DNA from: Streptomyces sp. NBC_00483
Lineage (GTDB): Bacteria > Actinomycetota > Actinomycetes > Streptomycetales > Streptomycetaceae
DNA: 64,000 nt
Assembly: GCF_036013745.1 (NCBI RefSeq)
Contig: NZ_CP107880.1
Coordinates: 3,410,001-3,474,000 of the forward strand
Direction of reading: 5' to 3'
Made by a program: the position numbers and the translations under genes. Under the pieces are notes generated by a model. It saw only the letters and a program-made list of their open reading frames with translations, did no database searches and had not been told where the DNA came from. Positions 55,233 to 63,612 of this stretch are shown piece by piece (position 1 is the first letter of the stretch; every line of letters starts with the position of its first letter).

Positions 55233-56156
55233 ATGCGGAAGCGTAGCGACCGTGGCGACCGGCCGTTCGCCATTCGGGCCGCTGTCGCGGCTGTGACGGC
55301 CTCCGTGCTCGGAGCCGGCTCGCTCGTCGCGTGCGACGCCACAGGTGACAACTCCCCCGGTCCCGCCGGCTCCCCGAGCTCCGCGAAGCCGTCGCCGAAG
55401 CCCACTCCCACGTGGGACACGAAGCCCCGGTCGGTTGCCGCGGTGGGTGACTCGATCACGCGCGGCTTCGACGCGTGCTCGGTGCTCTCCGACTGCCCCA
55501 AGGTGTCGTGGGCGACGGGGACGGACAAGTCGGTCAAGAGCCTGGCCGTGCGGTTGCTCGGTGAGAGCCGCGCCAAGACGCACAGTTGGAACCACGCCCG
55601 GACCGGGGCGCGGATGGCCGATCTGCCCGAGCAGATGAGCCTGGCGGCGGCCGAGAAGCCGGAACTCGTGACGGTCATGGCCGGCTCGAACGACGCATGC
55701 CGCCCTACGGCCGCCGGAATGACCCCTGTCGCGGACTTCCGGGCCGACTTCGAGGAATCCCTGCGCCAGTTGCGGCGCACGGCGCCCAAGGCGCAGGTGT
55801 ACGTTCTGAGCGTGCCGGATCTGAAGCGGCTCTGGTCGCAGGGGCGGGCGAATCCGCTGGGCAAGCAGGTGTGGAAGCTCGGCATCTGCGCCTCGATGCT
55901 GGCCGATCCGGACGATCTGAACTCCGCGGCCACCGCGCGGCGGGACTCCGTGCAGGCGCGCGTGAAGGCGTACAACGAGGTGCTGCGCGAGGTCTGCGCA
56001 AAGGACAAGAAGTGCCGGTACGACGGCGGGGCCGTGTTCGGGTACAAGTTCGGGCAGGCGCAGTTGAGCGAGTGGGACTGGTTCCACCCGAGCGTGAACG
56101 GGCAGGCCCGGCTCGCCGCGCTCGCGTACCGCGGGGTGACGGCCGAGCAGCCGTAG
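55233..56156 (+). CDS. SGNH/GDSL hydrolase lipoprotein
   Basis: A 307-aa exported esterase/lipase. The signal peptide ends at the lipobox SLVAC (Cys near 34), followed by a Pro/Ser linker. Block I is AAVGDSITRGFD (nucleophile Ser), block III TVMAGSNDACRP (Asn), and the C-terminal D-x-x-H is DWFHPSVNG. Several Cys pairs suggest disulfides, as in Streptomyces secreted SGNH lipases. ATG 55233 has GGAGG upstream. Confidence 0.9.
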   Translation: MRKRSDRGDRPFAIRAAVAAVTASVLGAGSLVACDATGDNSPGPAGSPSSAKPSPKPTPTWDTKPRSVAAVGDSITRGFDACSVLSDCPKVSWATGTDKSVKSLAVRLLGESRAKTHSWNHARTGARMADLPEQMSLAAAEKPELVTVMAGSNDACRPTAAGMTPVADFRADFEESLRQLRRTAPKAQVYVLSVPDLKRLWSQGRANPLGKQVWKLGICASMLADPDDLNSAATARRDSVQARVKAYNEVLREVCAKDKKCRYDGGAVFGYKFGQAQLSEWDWFHPSVNGQARLAALAYRGVTAEQP

Positions 56157-56202
56157 CAGCCTCCCCAACCAGGGCCTGGCGCGCGGGCGTAGGGTCGCGA
56201 TC

Positions 56203-57201
56203 ATGAGCAGCGAACTCTTCGGCACCCTGCCCGACCCCGACGGCACGCCCGTCCACCGCTGGATCCTGGAGCGGGACGGAGTGCGGGTACGCATCCTGAC
56301 GTACGGCGGGATCCTGCAGTCGGTGGAGGTGCCCGACCGGGACGGCGCCGTGGCCGACGTGGTGCTCGGGTTCGCCGATCTGGACGGGTATCTGACGCAC
56401 CCGGAGCCGTATCTGGGCGCGGTGGTCGGGCGGTACGCGAACCGGATCGCCGGCGGCCGGTTCCCGCTGGACGAGCGGATCTACCACCTCGCGCAGAACA
56501 ACGGGCCGAATTCGCTGCACGGCGGTGAGCGCGGCTTCGACAAGCGGGTGTGGGACGCGGAGGCCGTCGGGGAGCACGGGGTGCGGCTGAGCCGTGTGTC
56601 GCCGCACGGCGAGGAGGGATTCCCGGGGCGGGTCGAGGTCTCGGTGACGTACGAGTTGGAGGCGGGCGGGGCGCTGCGGATCTCGTACGAGGCCGTCACG
56701 GATGCGGCGACGCATGTGAACCTGACCAATCACACGTACTGGAATCTCGGCGGGGCCGCGTCCGGGAGCGCGGGCGGTCATGAGCTGCGGATCGCCGGTG
56801 GGCGGGTGACGGCCGTCGACGAGGGGCTCATTCCGACCGGGGAGCTGGTCGATGTGGGCGGGACGCGGTTCGATTTCCGGGAGAGCCGGAAGGTCGGGGG
56901 CGGGTACGACCACAACTATGTGCTCGACAAGGGGGTCGGCGGCGAGGCCGTGGAGGTGGCCGAGTTGTGCGATCCGGCGTCGGGGCGGGTGTTGGTGGTG
57001 GGGACGACTGAGCCGGGTGTGCAGTTGTACACGTCGGACGGGTTCGATGCGGCGTTGCCGTTTGCGCCCGGGGACGGGATCGCGCTGGAGACGCAGCACT
57101 TTCCGGATTCGCCGAACCGGGTGGAGTTTCCGTCCACCGTGCTGCGGCCGGGGGACGTGTACCGGTCGCAGACGGTGTATCGGTTCGGGAACCGGGGTTG
57201 A
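56203..57201 (+). CDS. Aldose 1-epimerase (galactose mutarotase-like)
   Basis: A 332-aa enzyme interconverting alpha and beta sugar anomers. The family residues are seen in VVGRYANRIAGGRF (Arg), NSLHGGERGFDKRVW (His), NLTNHTYWNLGG (catalytic His), DHNYVLDK (Asp) and ALETQHFPDSPN (catalytic Glu). The set is complete, so activity is expected. TAGGGT nine bases before ATG 56203 suggests a leaderless transcript. A REP-like element starts 5 bp after its stop, between it and the convergent GH3 gene. Confidence 0.93.
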   Translation: MSSELFGTLPDPDGTPVHRWILERDGVRVRILTYGGILQSVEVPDRDGAVADVVLGFADLDGYLTHPEPYLGAVVGRYANRIAGGRFPLDERIYHLAQNNGPNSLHGGERGFDKRVWDAEAVGEHGVRLSRVSPHGEEGFPGRVEVSVTYELEAGGALRISYEAVTDAATHVNLTNHTYWNLGGAASGSAGGHELRIAGGRVTAVDEGLIPTGELVDVGGTRFDFRESRKVGGGYDHNYVLDKGVGGEAVEVAELCDPASGRVLVVGTTEPGVQLYTSDGFDAALPFAPGDGIALETQHFPDSPNRVEFPSTVLRPGDVYRSQTVYRFGNRG

Positions 57202-57206
57202 CGACT

Positions 57207-57252
57207 CGGGGCTCTGCCCCGGGCCCCGCGCCTCAATCGCCGGCGGGGCTTG
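57207..57252 (-). repeat. REP-like intergenic element, copy C (inverted)
   Basis: Same sequence as copies A and B near 12.5 kb but on the minus strand: it reads TTCAAGCCCCGCCGG, GATTGAGGCGCGGGG, then CGGGGC-AGA-GCCCCG. It lies downstream of the GH3 gene in the same orientation as copies A/B relative to phoD. Confidence 0.88.
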
Positions 57253-57262
57253 AAATGCCCGG

Positions 57263-57358
57263 GCTCACGTCCAGAGCGGGGTCGAAATGCCCGGGCTCAC
57301 GTCCCGCAAGGGCTTGAAGGGCAGGGGCTCACGTCTCGGAGGGGATTGGAGGGCAGGG
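57263..57358 (-). repeat. 32-bp tandem repeat x3 spanning the GH3 stop
   Basis: Exact 32-bp periods at 57358-57327, 57326-57295 and 57294-57263 (minus strand), each ending ACGTGAGC. The TGA of the first unit is the GH3 stop. The third unit runs into a fourth that becomes REP-like copy C. Confidence 0.88.
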
Positions 57359-59788
57359 GGTTGAGAGGCGGGTGTCGGTCAAGGAGCGGCCTGCCAGGAC
57401 CTCGTACGGGCCGGGGGCCAAGGACCACGCCTGCGTCGTCTCGTCCCAGGTTTCGAAGGCGCGGCGGGGGAGGTCGATGGTGGCCGAGACCGTCTCGCCG
57501 GGGGCCGCGGTGACCGTGGTGAAGCCGGCCAGCCAGCGGGTGGGGCGGGTCTCGTCGCGGTCCACCGGGGACAGGTAGAGCTGGACGACCTCGCGGCCGG
57601 GGCGGGAGCCCGTGTTGCGGAGGCGGACCGTCGCCGTGGTGCCGTGGACCTCGAGCGACTCGTACGCCCAGTCGGTGTAGCCGAGGCCGTGACCGAAGGG
57701 GTAGGCGGGGACCGCGCCCGACTTCTCCCAGGCGCGGTAGCCGATGAAGACGTCCTCGGTGTACGGGAGTTGGCCGTCCACCGGAGTCACCTGGGTGACC
57801 GGCGCGTCGGCCAGCGAGCCCCACGTGGTGGGGAGGCGGCCACCCGGTTCCTCGGCTCCGGTGAGGACGTCAGCGAGGGCGGCGCCGCCCTCCTGGCCGG
57901 GGAACCACGACAGCAGCACGGCGGCGACGTCCTCGCGCCACGGCATCTCCACCGGGGAACCGGAGTTGACGACCACCACGGTGTTCGGGTTGGCGGCGGC
58001 CACCGCGCGTACCAACTCGTCCTGGCGGCCGGGGAGTCGGAGGTCGGCGCGGTCGAAACCCTCGGACTCCACGCGGTCCGTCGTGGCGACCACGACGACG
58101 GCGACCTCGGCGTCACGCGCAGCGGCGACGGCCTCGGCGAGCAGGGTGTCGGCGTCCTGGCGCGGGTCGAGGTGCATGAGGCTGAACATCACCGCGGGCA
58201 GCGGCATCGCGAGGGACTTGTCGAGGGTGTGGAGGAGGGAGATCTCGACCGGCTGCCCCTGCGTCAGCGTCACCTTGCCGCGTTCCACCGGGGCGCCGAT
58301 GAACGCCTCGAAGGGGTCGGACTCGGGGCCCATGGCCTGCGCGCCCTCGTACAGGACGGTGCCGTCGACGGTGAGGGTGAAGGCGCCGAGGCCGCGCGTT
58401 CCGAAGGCGTGGTCGCCGCTCTCGCGCGGCGTGAAGGTGCCGGTCACCTCAATGCTGTGCAGGGCCTCGTGGGTGACGCCGGCGGGCAGGTCGCTGCCGA
58501 GCCACTGGACCTGGCCGTTCGGGAGCGTGCCCTCCCCTAGGACGGCGCCTTCGGCGTCGCGGCAGACGGCGCGGAGTGCGAACCCCTTGTCGGCGACGGC
58601 GAGTTCGTCGCTCGGGTCGGCGCCGACGCTGTAGGTCAGCGACGGCAGCGCGGCGGTCAAACCGTCGAGCGGCGAGACGATCCGGGACGGGAAGACGGTG
58701 GCGGAGCCGCCACCGAGGACGCGGGCGTCGCGCGCGGCGGCCCCGATGAGGGCGACCCGCGCGTCCGAACTCAGCGGCAGCACACCGGAGTTGCGCAGGA
58801 GAACGAAGGCGCGGTGGGCGATCTCGCGGGCCAGGGCCCCGCCGTCGACCTCCGCCGGCGGCTCACCGACGACGGGTTCGGCACCTTCGAGGGCGCCGAC
58901 GCGGGCGGCGAGCCGCAGCACATTGCGTACGGCCCCGTCGACCTCGGACTCGTCGACCTCGCCGGAGCGGACGGCCTCCACGAGCGCCGGGCCGTACACC
59001 GTCAGCGGGCCGGGCATCGCGGCGTCCAGGCCGCCCTTGATGTCTCCGACGGTGGAGCGGGCGGCCATCCAGTCGGAGACGTTGAAGCCGTCGAAGCCCC
59101 ACTCGCCGCGCAGGATCTCGTTGACGAGGTGGCGGTGTTCGGTCATCGAGGTGCCGTTGACCGCGTTGTAGGCGGTCATGACGCCCCACGGGCGGGCGTT
59201 CTTGACGATGGCCTCGAAGGGGGCCAAGTACAGCTCGCGCAGGGCCCGTTCGGAGACCACGTTGTTCACCGTGAAGCGGTCCGTCTCCGCGTCATTCGCC
59301 ACGTAGTGCTTCATGGTCGTGCCGACGCCGCCGGACTGCACGCCCTGGACGTAGCCGGTGCCCATGAGCCCGGCGAGGTACGGGTCCTCGCTGTACGTCT
59401 CGAAGTGGCGGCCGCCGAGCGGGGAGCGGTGCAGGTTCACGGTCGGGGCGAGCAGCACGTGGACGCCCTTGCGGCGGGCCTCCTGGGCGAGCAACACCCC
59501 TGCCCGGCGGGCCAGTTCGGGGTCCCAGGTGGCGCCGAGCGCGGTCGGTGACGGCAGCGCGATCGACGGGTCGTCGGCGCTCCAGCGCACTCCGCGCACG
59601 CCGATGGGGCCGTCGGACATGACGAGGGACTTCAGTCCGATGTCGGGGACCGCGGGCAGCGACCACATGTCCTGGCCGCCGAGCAGCCGGGCCTTGGTGT
59701 CCAGATCGAGCTTGCCGAGCGCGGCCTCGACCGCCGCCTCGCGGGCCCGGTCGGCCCGCCCCTTACCGTCGTCCGCCTGCTGCGCCAT
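57329..59788 (-). CDS. Glycoside hydrolase family 3 with inserted PA14-like domain
   Basis: An 819-aa beta-glycosidase without a signal peptide, thus cytosolic. The N-terminal TIM barrel has K160-H161 and the nucleophile D239 in GFDGFNVSDWM. An alpha/beta sandwich follows (RVALIGAAARDARVLGGGSA). A PA14-like region lies at about 390-545 (TGTFTPRESGDHAFGTRGLGAF). The domain ends with EGFDRADLRLPGRQDELV, and a fibronectin III-like domain follows. PA14 insertions occur in oligosaccharide-selective GH3 beta-glucosidases. ATG 59788 follows GAGGAGG. It is divergent from a TetR gene. Tandem repeats span its stop codon. Confidence 0.92.
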   Translation of the reverse strand: MAQQADDGKGRADRAREAAVEAALGKLDLDTKARLLGGQDMWSLPAVPDIGLKSLVMSDGPIGVRGVRWSADDPSIALPSPTALGATWDPELARRAGVLLAQEARRKGVHVLLAPTVNLHRSPLGGRHFETYSEDPYLAGLMGTGYVQGVQSGGVGTTMKHYVANDAETDRFTVNNVVSERALRELYLAPFEAIVKNARPWGVMTAYNAVNGTSMTEHRHLVNEILRGEWGFDGFNVSDWMAARSTVGDIKGGLDAAMPGPLTVYGPALVEAVRSGEVDESEVDGAVRNVLRLAARVGALEGAEPVVGEPPAEVDGGALAREIAHRAFVLLRNSGVLPLSSDARVALIGAAARDARVLGGGSATVFPSRIVSPLDGLTAALPSLTYSVGADPSDELAVADKGFALRAVCRDAEGAVLGEGTLPNGQVQWLGSDLPAGVTHEALHSIEVTGTFTPRESGDHAFGTRGLGAFTLTVDGTVLYEGAQAMGPESDPFEAFIGAPVERGKVTLTQGQPVEISLLHTLDKSLAMPLPAVMFSLMHLDPRQDADTLLAEAVAAARDAEVAVVVVATTDRVESEGFDRADLRLPGRQDELVRAVAAANPNTVVVVNSGSPVEMPWREDVAAVLLSWFPGQEGGAALADVLTGAEEPGGRLPTTWGSLADAPVTQVTPVDGQLPYTEDVFIGYRAWEKSGAVPAYPFGHGLGYTDWAYESLEVHGTTATVRLRNTGSRPGREVVQLYLSPVDRDETRPTRWLAGFTTVTAAPGETVSATIDLPRRAFETWDETTQAWSLAPGPYEVLAGRSLTDTRLSTPCPPIPSET

Positions 59789-59885
59789 GCCGGCACCTCC
59801 TCGTCGAAGTCTGGGCAGCTCCATCCTGCACCCGTCACTTGTGGAACGGTAGGTTTCGTTATCTTGCCGTTATGTACGGGAGCGG

Positions 59886-59909
59886 GGTACGTCACGGCCG
59901 TGACGTACC
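59886..59909. promoter_or_regulatory. 24-bp perfect palindrome, TetR/GH3 operator candidate
   Basis: The half site GGTACGTCACGG is followed by its exact inverse. The right half overlaps TACCGT, the likely -10 of the leaderless TetR gene, so binding would repress it. It lies about 98 bp upstream of the GH3 start. Confidence 0.85.
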
Positions 59910-59917
59910 GTGACCGC

Positions 59918-60484
59918 ATGAGCAGCGCCAGGACCGCCAGGAGCCAGGAACGCCGGGCCGAGATCTTGCGGGCCGCGCTCGACGTCATCGCCGAGCGCGG
60001 TTACCGGGGCGCGAGCCTGGCGGCGGTGGCCGAGCGCGTGGGGCTGACCCAGCAGGGGCTGCTGCACCACTTCCCCACCAAGGAGGCGCTGCTCGTCGCC
60101 GTCCTCGAGGAGCGCGACCAGTGGGACTCGGTGCCCAGCAGCCAGTGGCGGCTCGATCTGCTCGGCACGCTGGTCGAGTACAACGCGATGCGGCCCGCGA
60201 TCGTGCAGACCTTCTCGGCGCTGCTCGGCGAGTCGGTGACCGAGGGGCACCCGGCGCGGGAGTTCTTCACTCAGCGCTACGCCGACGTACGGGGGGCCAT
60301 GACCGAGGTGCTGCGCGCCGAGTACGGGGAGCGGCTGCCGGGCGGGCTCACGCCCGAGCGGGCGGCGCCGCTGCTCGTCGCGGTGATGGACGGCCTGCAG
60401 TACCAGTGGCTGCTCGACCCGGAGGCCGTGGACATGCCCGGCGCGGTGCGCGACTTCCTGGAACTGCTCGCCGTGGAGGGCTAG
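59918..60484 (+). CDS. TetR-family regulator divergent from GH3
   Basis: A 188-aa regulator. The HTH is RAEILRAALDVIAERGYRGASLAAVAERVGLTQQGLLHHFPTKEALL (about 13-58), followed by a ligand domain (FFTQRYADVRGAMTEVLRAEYG ... LLVAVMDGLQYQWLLDPEAVD). The ATG at 59918 lies six bases after TACCGT: leaderless. It probably controls itself and the beta-glycosidase through the 24-bp palindrome, sensing a sugar or glycoside (inference). Confidence 0.92.
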   Translation: MSSARTARSQERRAEILRAALDVIAERGYRGASLAAVAERVGLTQQGLLHHFPTKEALLVAVLEERDQWDSVPSSQWRLDLLGTLVEYNAMRPAIVQTFSALLGESVTEGHPAREFFTQRYADVRGAMTEVLRAEYGERLPGGLTPERAAPLLVAVMDGLQYQWLLDPEAVDMPGAVRDFLELLAVEG

Positions 60485-60494
60485 TTGGAGCCGG

Positions 60495-61376
60495 TCAGGA
60501 CTGGTTGGTCCACCCCTGGCCGTGCTGCGGCCCCGACCACTGCGCGTTCTGCCCCTGACCCGGCCCCTGACCGTGCGCTCCCGGCCACTGCGCCTCGGGG
60601 CCCGGGGTCTGCGCGTGCGCCGGCTCCGGGGCGCCCGATTCACCCTCGAGTTCGCGGACCATCAGCGTCGCGCCGGCCACCGCACCGGGCATCAGGAACA
60701 CCGCGACGAACGGGACCAGGAACGCGAGGGCCAGCGGCGTACCGAAGCCCCACGCGAGGCCCCGCCGCGAGCGCAACACGGCGAGACGCTCACGGACTTC
60801 GCGGTTGCGGCGCTGCCACGCCACCGACGTCAGCTCCTCCGTGAGGAAGTAGCCGGTGACGAAGAAGCCGATGACCGGGATCACTGTCTGGCCGACGAAC
60901 GGGATGAACCCGAGCGCGAAGAGGAGGATCCCCCACAGGACGGCGCGCATGAGCAGCCGCAGGCTGTCGCGGGCCGAGATCCACAGTTCACGCATGAGCG
61001 AGAGGCCGGACTCCGGGGCGTGGCCACCGCTCTCGGCCCGGTCGACCTCCTCGGACAGCGACTCGTAGAAGGGCTGGCCGATCAGCAGGGTCACCGCGGT
61101 GAAGGTGAGCACCGCGAGGAGCAGGGCGAGGGCGAAGAGGACCGCCGTGAGGAAGCCGCGGAACACGCCCTGCCACGGGGAGGTCCAGTCGTCGGCGAAC
61201 GGGGTGGACCAGGAGATGAAGTCGCCGCCCCAGACGCCGAGGCAGACCAGCGCCGCCGCGTACAGGACGAGGGTGATCAGCCCCGGCAGCAGGCCCCAGC
61301 CGTACTGCTTTCCGTGCTGGGCAACCCAACGCTGCCCCTTCATCAAATAGCCGAAGCCCGCCCCGAGATCACGCAT
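60495..61376 (-). CDS. EI24/CysZ-like membrane protein
   Basis: A 293-aa protein of the EI24 domain family (sulfate-transporter CysZ relatives). It has four or more TM helices (GLITLVLYAAALVCLGVW, FLTAVLFALALLLAVLTFTAVTLL and others) and the family segment GQPFYESLSEEVDR. The Pro/Gln/Gly-rich tail of ~50 residues (GQGPGQGQNAQWSGPQ) is disordered. TAAGGT seven bases before ATG 61376 implies a leaderless transcript. Transport role unproven. Confidence 0.87.
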   Translation of the reverse strand: MRDLGAGFGYLMKGQRWVAQHGKQYGWGLLPGLITLVLYAAALVCLGVWGGDFISWSTPFADDWTSPWQGVFRGFLTAVLFALALLLAVLTFTAVTLLIGQPFYESLSEEVDRAESGGHAPESGLSLMRELWISARDSLRLLMRAVLWGILLFALGFIPFVGQTVIPVIGFFVTGYFLTEELTSVAWQRRNREVRERLAVLRSRRGLAWGFGTPLALAFLVPFVAVFLMPGAVAGATLMVRELEGESGAPEPAHAQTPGPEAQWPGAHGQGPGQGQNAQWSGPQHGQGWTNQS

Positions 61377-61430
61377 GGCGCAAACCTTACGGGACGGGCC
61401 CGGCCCACAGAAAAGACCGGCGGATCAGGC

Positions 61431-61853
61431 TCAGACGGTGAGCGTGACCGTGATGTTGCCGCGGGTCGCCTTGGAGTACGGGCAGACCTGGTGGGCCTTC
61501 TCGATCAGGGACTTGGCGGTGGCCGCGTCCACGTTCGGGATCGCGGCGGCGATCTCGACGATGATGCCGAAGCCCTCGTCGTTCTTGCCGATGCCGACGT
61601 TGGCCGTGACGGTCGAGCCGGACACGTCCGCGCCCTCCTGGCGGGCGACGACGGCGAGCGCGCCCTGGAAGCAGGCGCTGTAGCCGGCCGCGAAGAGCTG
61701 CTCGGGGTTGGTGCCCTCACCGGAGCCGCCCTGCTCCTTGGGCGGGTTGACGACGAGGTCGAGCTTGCCGTCGCTGGTGGAGACGCGGCCGTCGCGGCCG
61801 TTCTCCGCGGTGGCGGTGGCGGTGTAGACGACGTCGGACTGCGTGATGGCCAT
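61431..61853 (-). CDS. ohr: Organic hydroperoxide resistance protein
   Basis: A 140-aa OsmC/Ohr-fold thiol peroxidase. The two reactive Cys are in GYSACFQGAL and HQVCPYSKATRGN, and the catalytic Arg in GRDGRVSTSDGKLDL. The length and the ATRGNI(T/D)VTLTV end identify Ohr rather than OsmC. ATG 61853 has AGGGAG seven bases upstream. An imperfect dyad about 35 bp upstream may be an OhrR site; no ohrR gene is next to it. Confidence 0.92.
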   Translation of the reverse strand: MAITQSDVVYTATATAENGRDGRVSTSDGKLDLVVNPPKEQGGSGEGTNPEQLFAAGYSACFQGALAVVARQEGADVSGSTVTANVGIGKNDEGFGIIVEIAAAIPNVDAATAKSLIEKAHQVCPYSKATRGNITVTLTV

Positions 61854-61885
61854 GGTCGTACTCCCTGGTTCCAGAATGCGGAAAG

Positions 61886-61904
61886 TTTCATCCGTTAGAT
61901 GGAA
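61886..61904. promoter_or_regulatory. Dyad upstream of ohr
   Basis: TTTCATC (61886-61892) and GATGGAA (61898-61904) are inverted around CGTTA with one mismatch, 33 bp upstream of the ohr start. Candidate OhrR/MarR operator. Confidence 0.45.
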
Positions 61905-61983
61905 GCAGCGTATCGAATGCGCAGAGGAACGAAAGTGGCCCCCGTCACAGAGGACGAGGGCCACCCGGCAGGAACGCGGAACG

Positions 61984-63009
61984 TCAGAGCTTGACGACCA
62001 TCTTGCCCGTGTTGTCGCCGCGCAGTACCCCGAGGAACGCCTCCAGGTTGTTCTCGATGCCCTCGACGAACGTCTCGCGGTACTTGAGCTCGCCCGAGCG
62101 GACCCACGCGCCGACCTCCTGCACGAACTGCGGCTGCAGGTCGTAGTGGTCGCCGACGAGGAAGCCCTCGATGCGGCCGCGGGTCTGGATGAGGCGGGAG
62201 AGGTTGCGCGGGCCGGGGGCCGGCTCGGTGGCGTTGTAGACGGAGATCGCGCCGCAGATGGCGATGCGGCCGTCGCGGTTCAGGCGCGCGATGGCGGCCT
62301 CGAGGTGGTCACCGCCGACGTTGTCGAAGTAGACGTCGACACCGTCGGGAGCGGCCTCCTTCAGGAGGGTGTGGACGTCGCCCGTCTTGTAGTTGAAGGC
62401 GGCGTCGAAGCCGTACTCCTCGATGAGCAGCTTGACCTTCTCGTCCGAGCCGGCCGAGCCGATGACCCGCGAGGCGCCCTTGAGCTTGGCGATCTGGCCG
62501 ACCTGGCCGCCGACCGCACCGGCCGCGCCGGAGACGAAGACGCTGTCGCCCTCCTTGAAGTCCAGCGTGCGCAGCAGGCCCGCGTAGGCGGTGAGGCCCG
62601 TCATGCCGAGGACACCGAGGTACGTGGACAGGGGCGCGGCGTCCGGGTCGACCTTCACGGCCTGCTTCGCGTCGAACGTCGCGTACTCGCGCCAGCCGAA
62701 GAAGTGCAGCACATGGTCGCCGACGGACACGCCCTCGTCGTTCGAGGCCAGCACGACGCCGACGGCGCCGCCCTGCATGGCCTTGCCCAGCTCGTACGGG
62801 GCGACGTACGACTTCGCGGCGCTCATCCGGCCGCGCATGTACGGGTCCACCGAGACGTACAGGTTCTTGACCAGCACCTGGCCGGGGCCCGGCTCGGCCA
62901 CCGGGGCCTCGCGCAGCTCGAAGTCCTCGGGCTTCGGCCAGCCGACAGGACGGCTGGTCAGGACCCACTCGCGGCCGGTGGCGGGGATCTGGGGGGTGTC
63001 GGCGGTCAT
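61984..63009 (-). CDS. NADP-dependent MDR oxidoreductase (zinc-independent)
   Basis: A 341-aa medium-chain reductase of the leukotriene B4/prostaglandin reductase or curcumin-reductase type, reducing enone double bonds with NADPH. The N-terminal segment is LYVSVDPYMRGRMS, the nucleotide motif VSGAAGAVGGQVGQIAKLKG, and YFDNVGGDHLEAAI is typical. No zinc ligands are present. ATG 63009 is chosen. It is divergent from a MarR gene with two dyads between them, so it is probably repressed by that regulator. Confidence 0.92.
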   Translation of the reverse strand: MTADTPQIPATGREWVLTSRPVGWPKPEDFELREAPVAEPGPGQVLVKNLYVSVDPYMRGRMSAAKSYVAPYELGKAMQGGAVGVVLASNDEGVSVGDHVLHFFGWREYATFDAKQAVKVDPDAAPLSTYLGVLGMTGLTAYAGLLRTLDFKEGDSVFVSGAAGAVGGQVGQIAKLKGASRVIGSAGSDEKVKLLIEEYGFDAAFNYKTGDVHTLLKEAAPDGVDVYFDNVGGDHLEAAIARLNRDGRIAICGAISVYNATEPAPGPRNLSRLIQTRGRIEGFLVGDHYDLQPQFVQEVGAWVRSGELKYRETFVEGIENNLEAFLGVLRGDNTGKMVVKL

Positions 63010-63066
63010 GCGCTGATCCTTTGTCGAGGGGGCGGAAGCACGTGGGCCGAAGCATGCAAGAAATAC

Positions 63067-63103
63067 TTCAGTACCTGAAACAACAATGCTCCTGAATATT
63101 TCA
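63067..63103. promoter_or_regulatory. Two MarR-type dyads in the divergent promoter
   Basis: TTCAG-TAC-CTGAA (63067-63079) and TGAA-TAT-TTCA (63093-63103) are perfect short dyads in an A+T-rich gap, centred 25 bp apart. Their position suits control of both divergent genes. Confidence 0.7.
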
Positions 63104-63134
63104 TGATGTCAAGCAACTGGGTACGCTGGTGCGT

Positions 63135-63584
63135 ATGGCCGCAACGAGTTCCCCCCGCACGGACCCCCTCACGCTCGAGGTCGTCGAGCTGATCGGGGAG
63201 ATTGTCGCGCGCTACCACCAGGAGTACGAGGAGGCCGCCTCGCGGCACGGGCTCACCGGGGCGCAGGCGCGGGTGCTCGGGCTGCTGTCCCTCGGACCGC
63301 TGCCGATGCGGCAGGTGGCGCAGCGGCTGAAGTGCGAGCCGTCGAACGTGACGGGGATCGTGGACCGGCTGGAGGCCCGCGATCTCGTGGAGCGGCAGCC
63401 CTCGCCGGGCGACCGCCGGGTGAAGGTGGCCGCCGCCACCGCCGAGGGGCGGCGGATCGCGCGGGCCCTGCGTGAGTCGCTCGACTTCGCGCGGGAGCCG
63501 CTGGCCGGACTGTCGCAGGAGGAGCGGGTGGCGTTCCGGGACATGTTGCGGCGGATGCTCGGGACGGACGTCGGGGCGGTCTGA
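63135..63584 (+). CDS. MarR-family regulator
   Basis: A 149-aa winged-helix regulator: HGLTGAQARVLGLLSLGPLPMRQVAQRLKCEPSNVTGIVDRLEARDLVERQPSPGDRRVKVAAATAEG, complete HTH and wing. TACGCT (63122-63127) gives a leaderless start at ATG 63135; an in-frame GTG at 63129 is less likely. It probably controls itself and the divergent oxidoreductase through the TTCA/TGAA dyads. Confidence 0.92.
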   Translation: MAATSSPRTDPLTLEVVELIGEIVARYHQEYEEAASRHGLTGAQARVLGLLSLGPLPMRQVAQRLKCEPSNVTGIVDRLEARDLVERQPSPGDRRVKVAAATAEGRRIARALRESLDFAREPLAGLSQEERVAFRDMLRRMLGTDVGAV

Positions 63585-63612
63585 GCCCACCGGCACCACA
63601 CACCGTCCGGCT

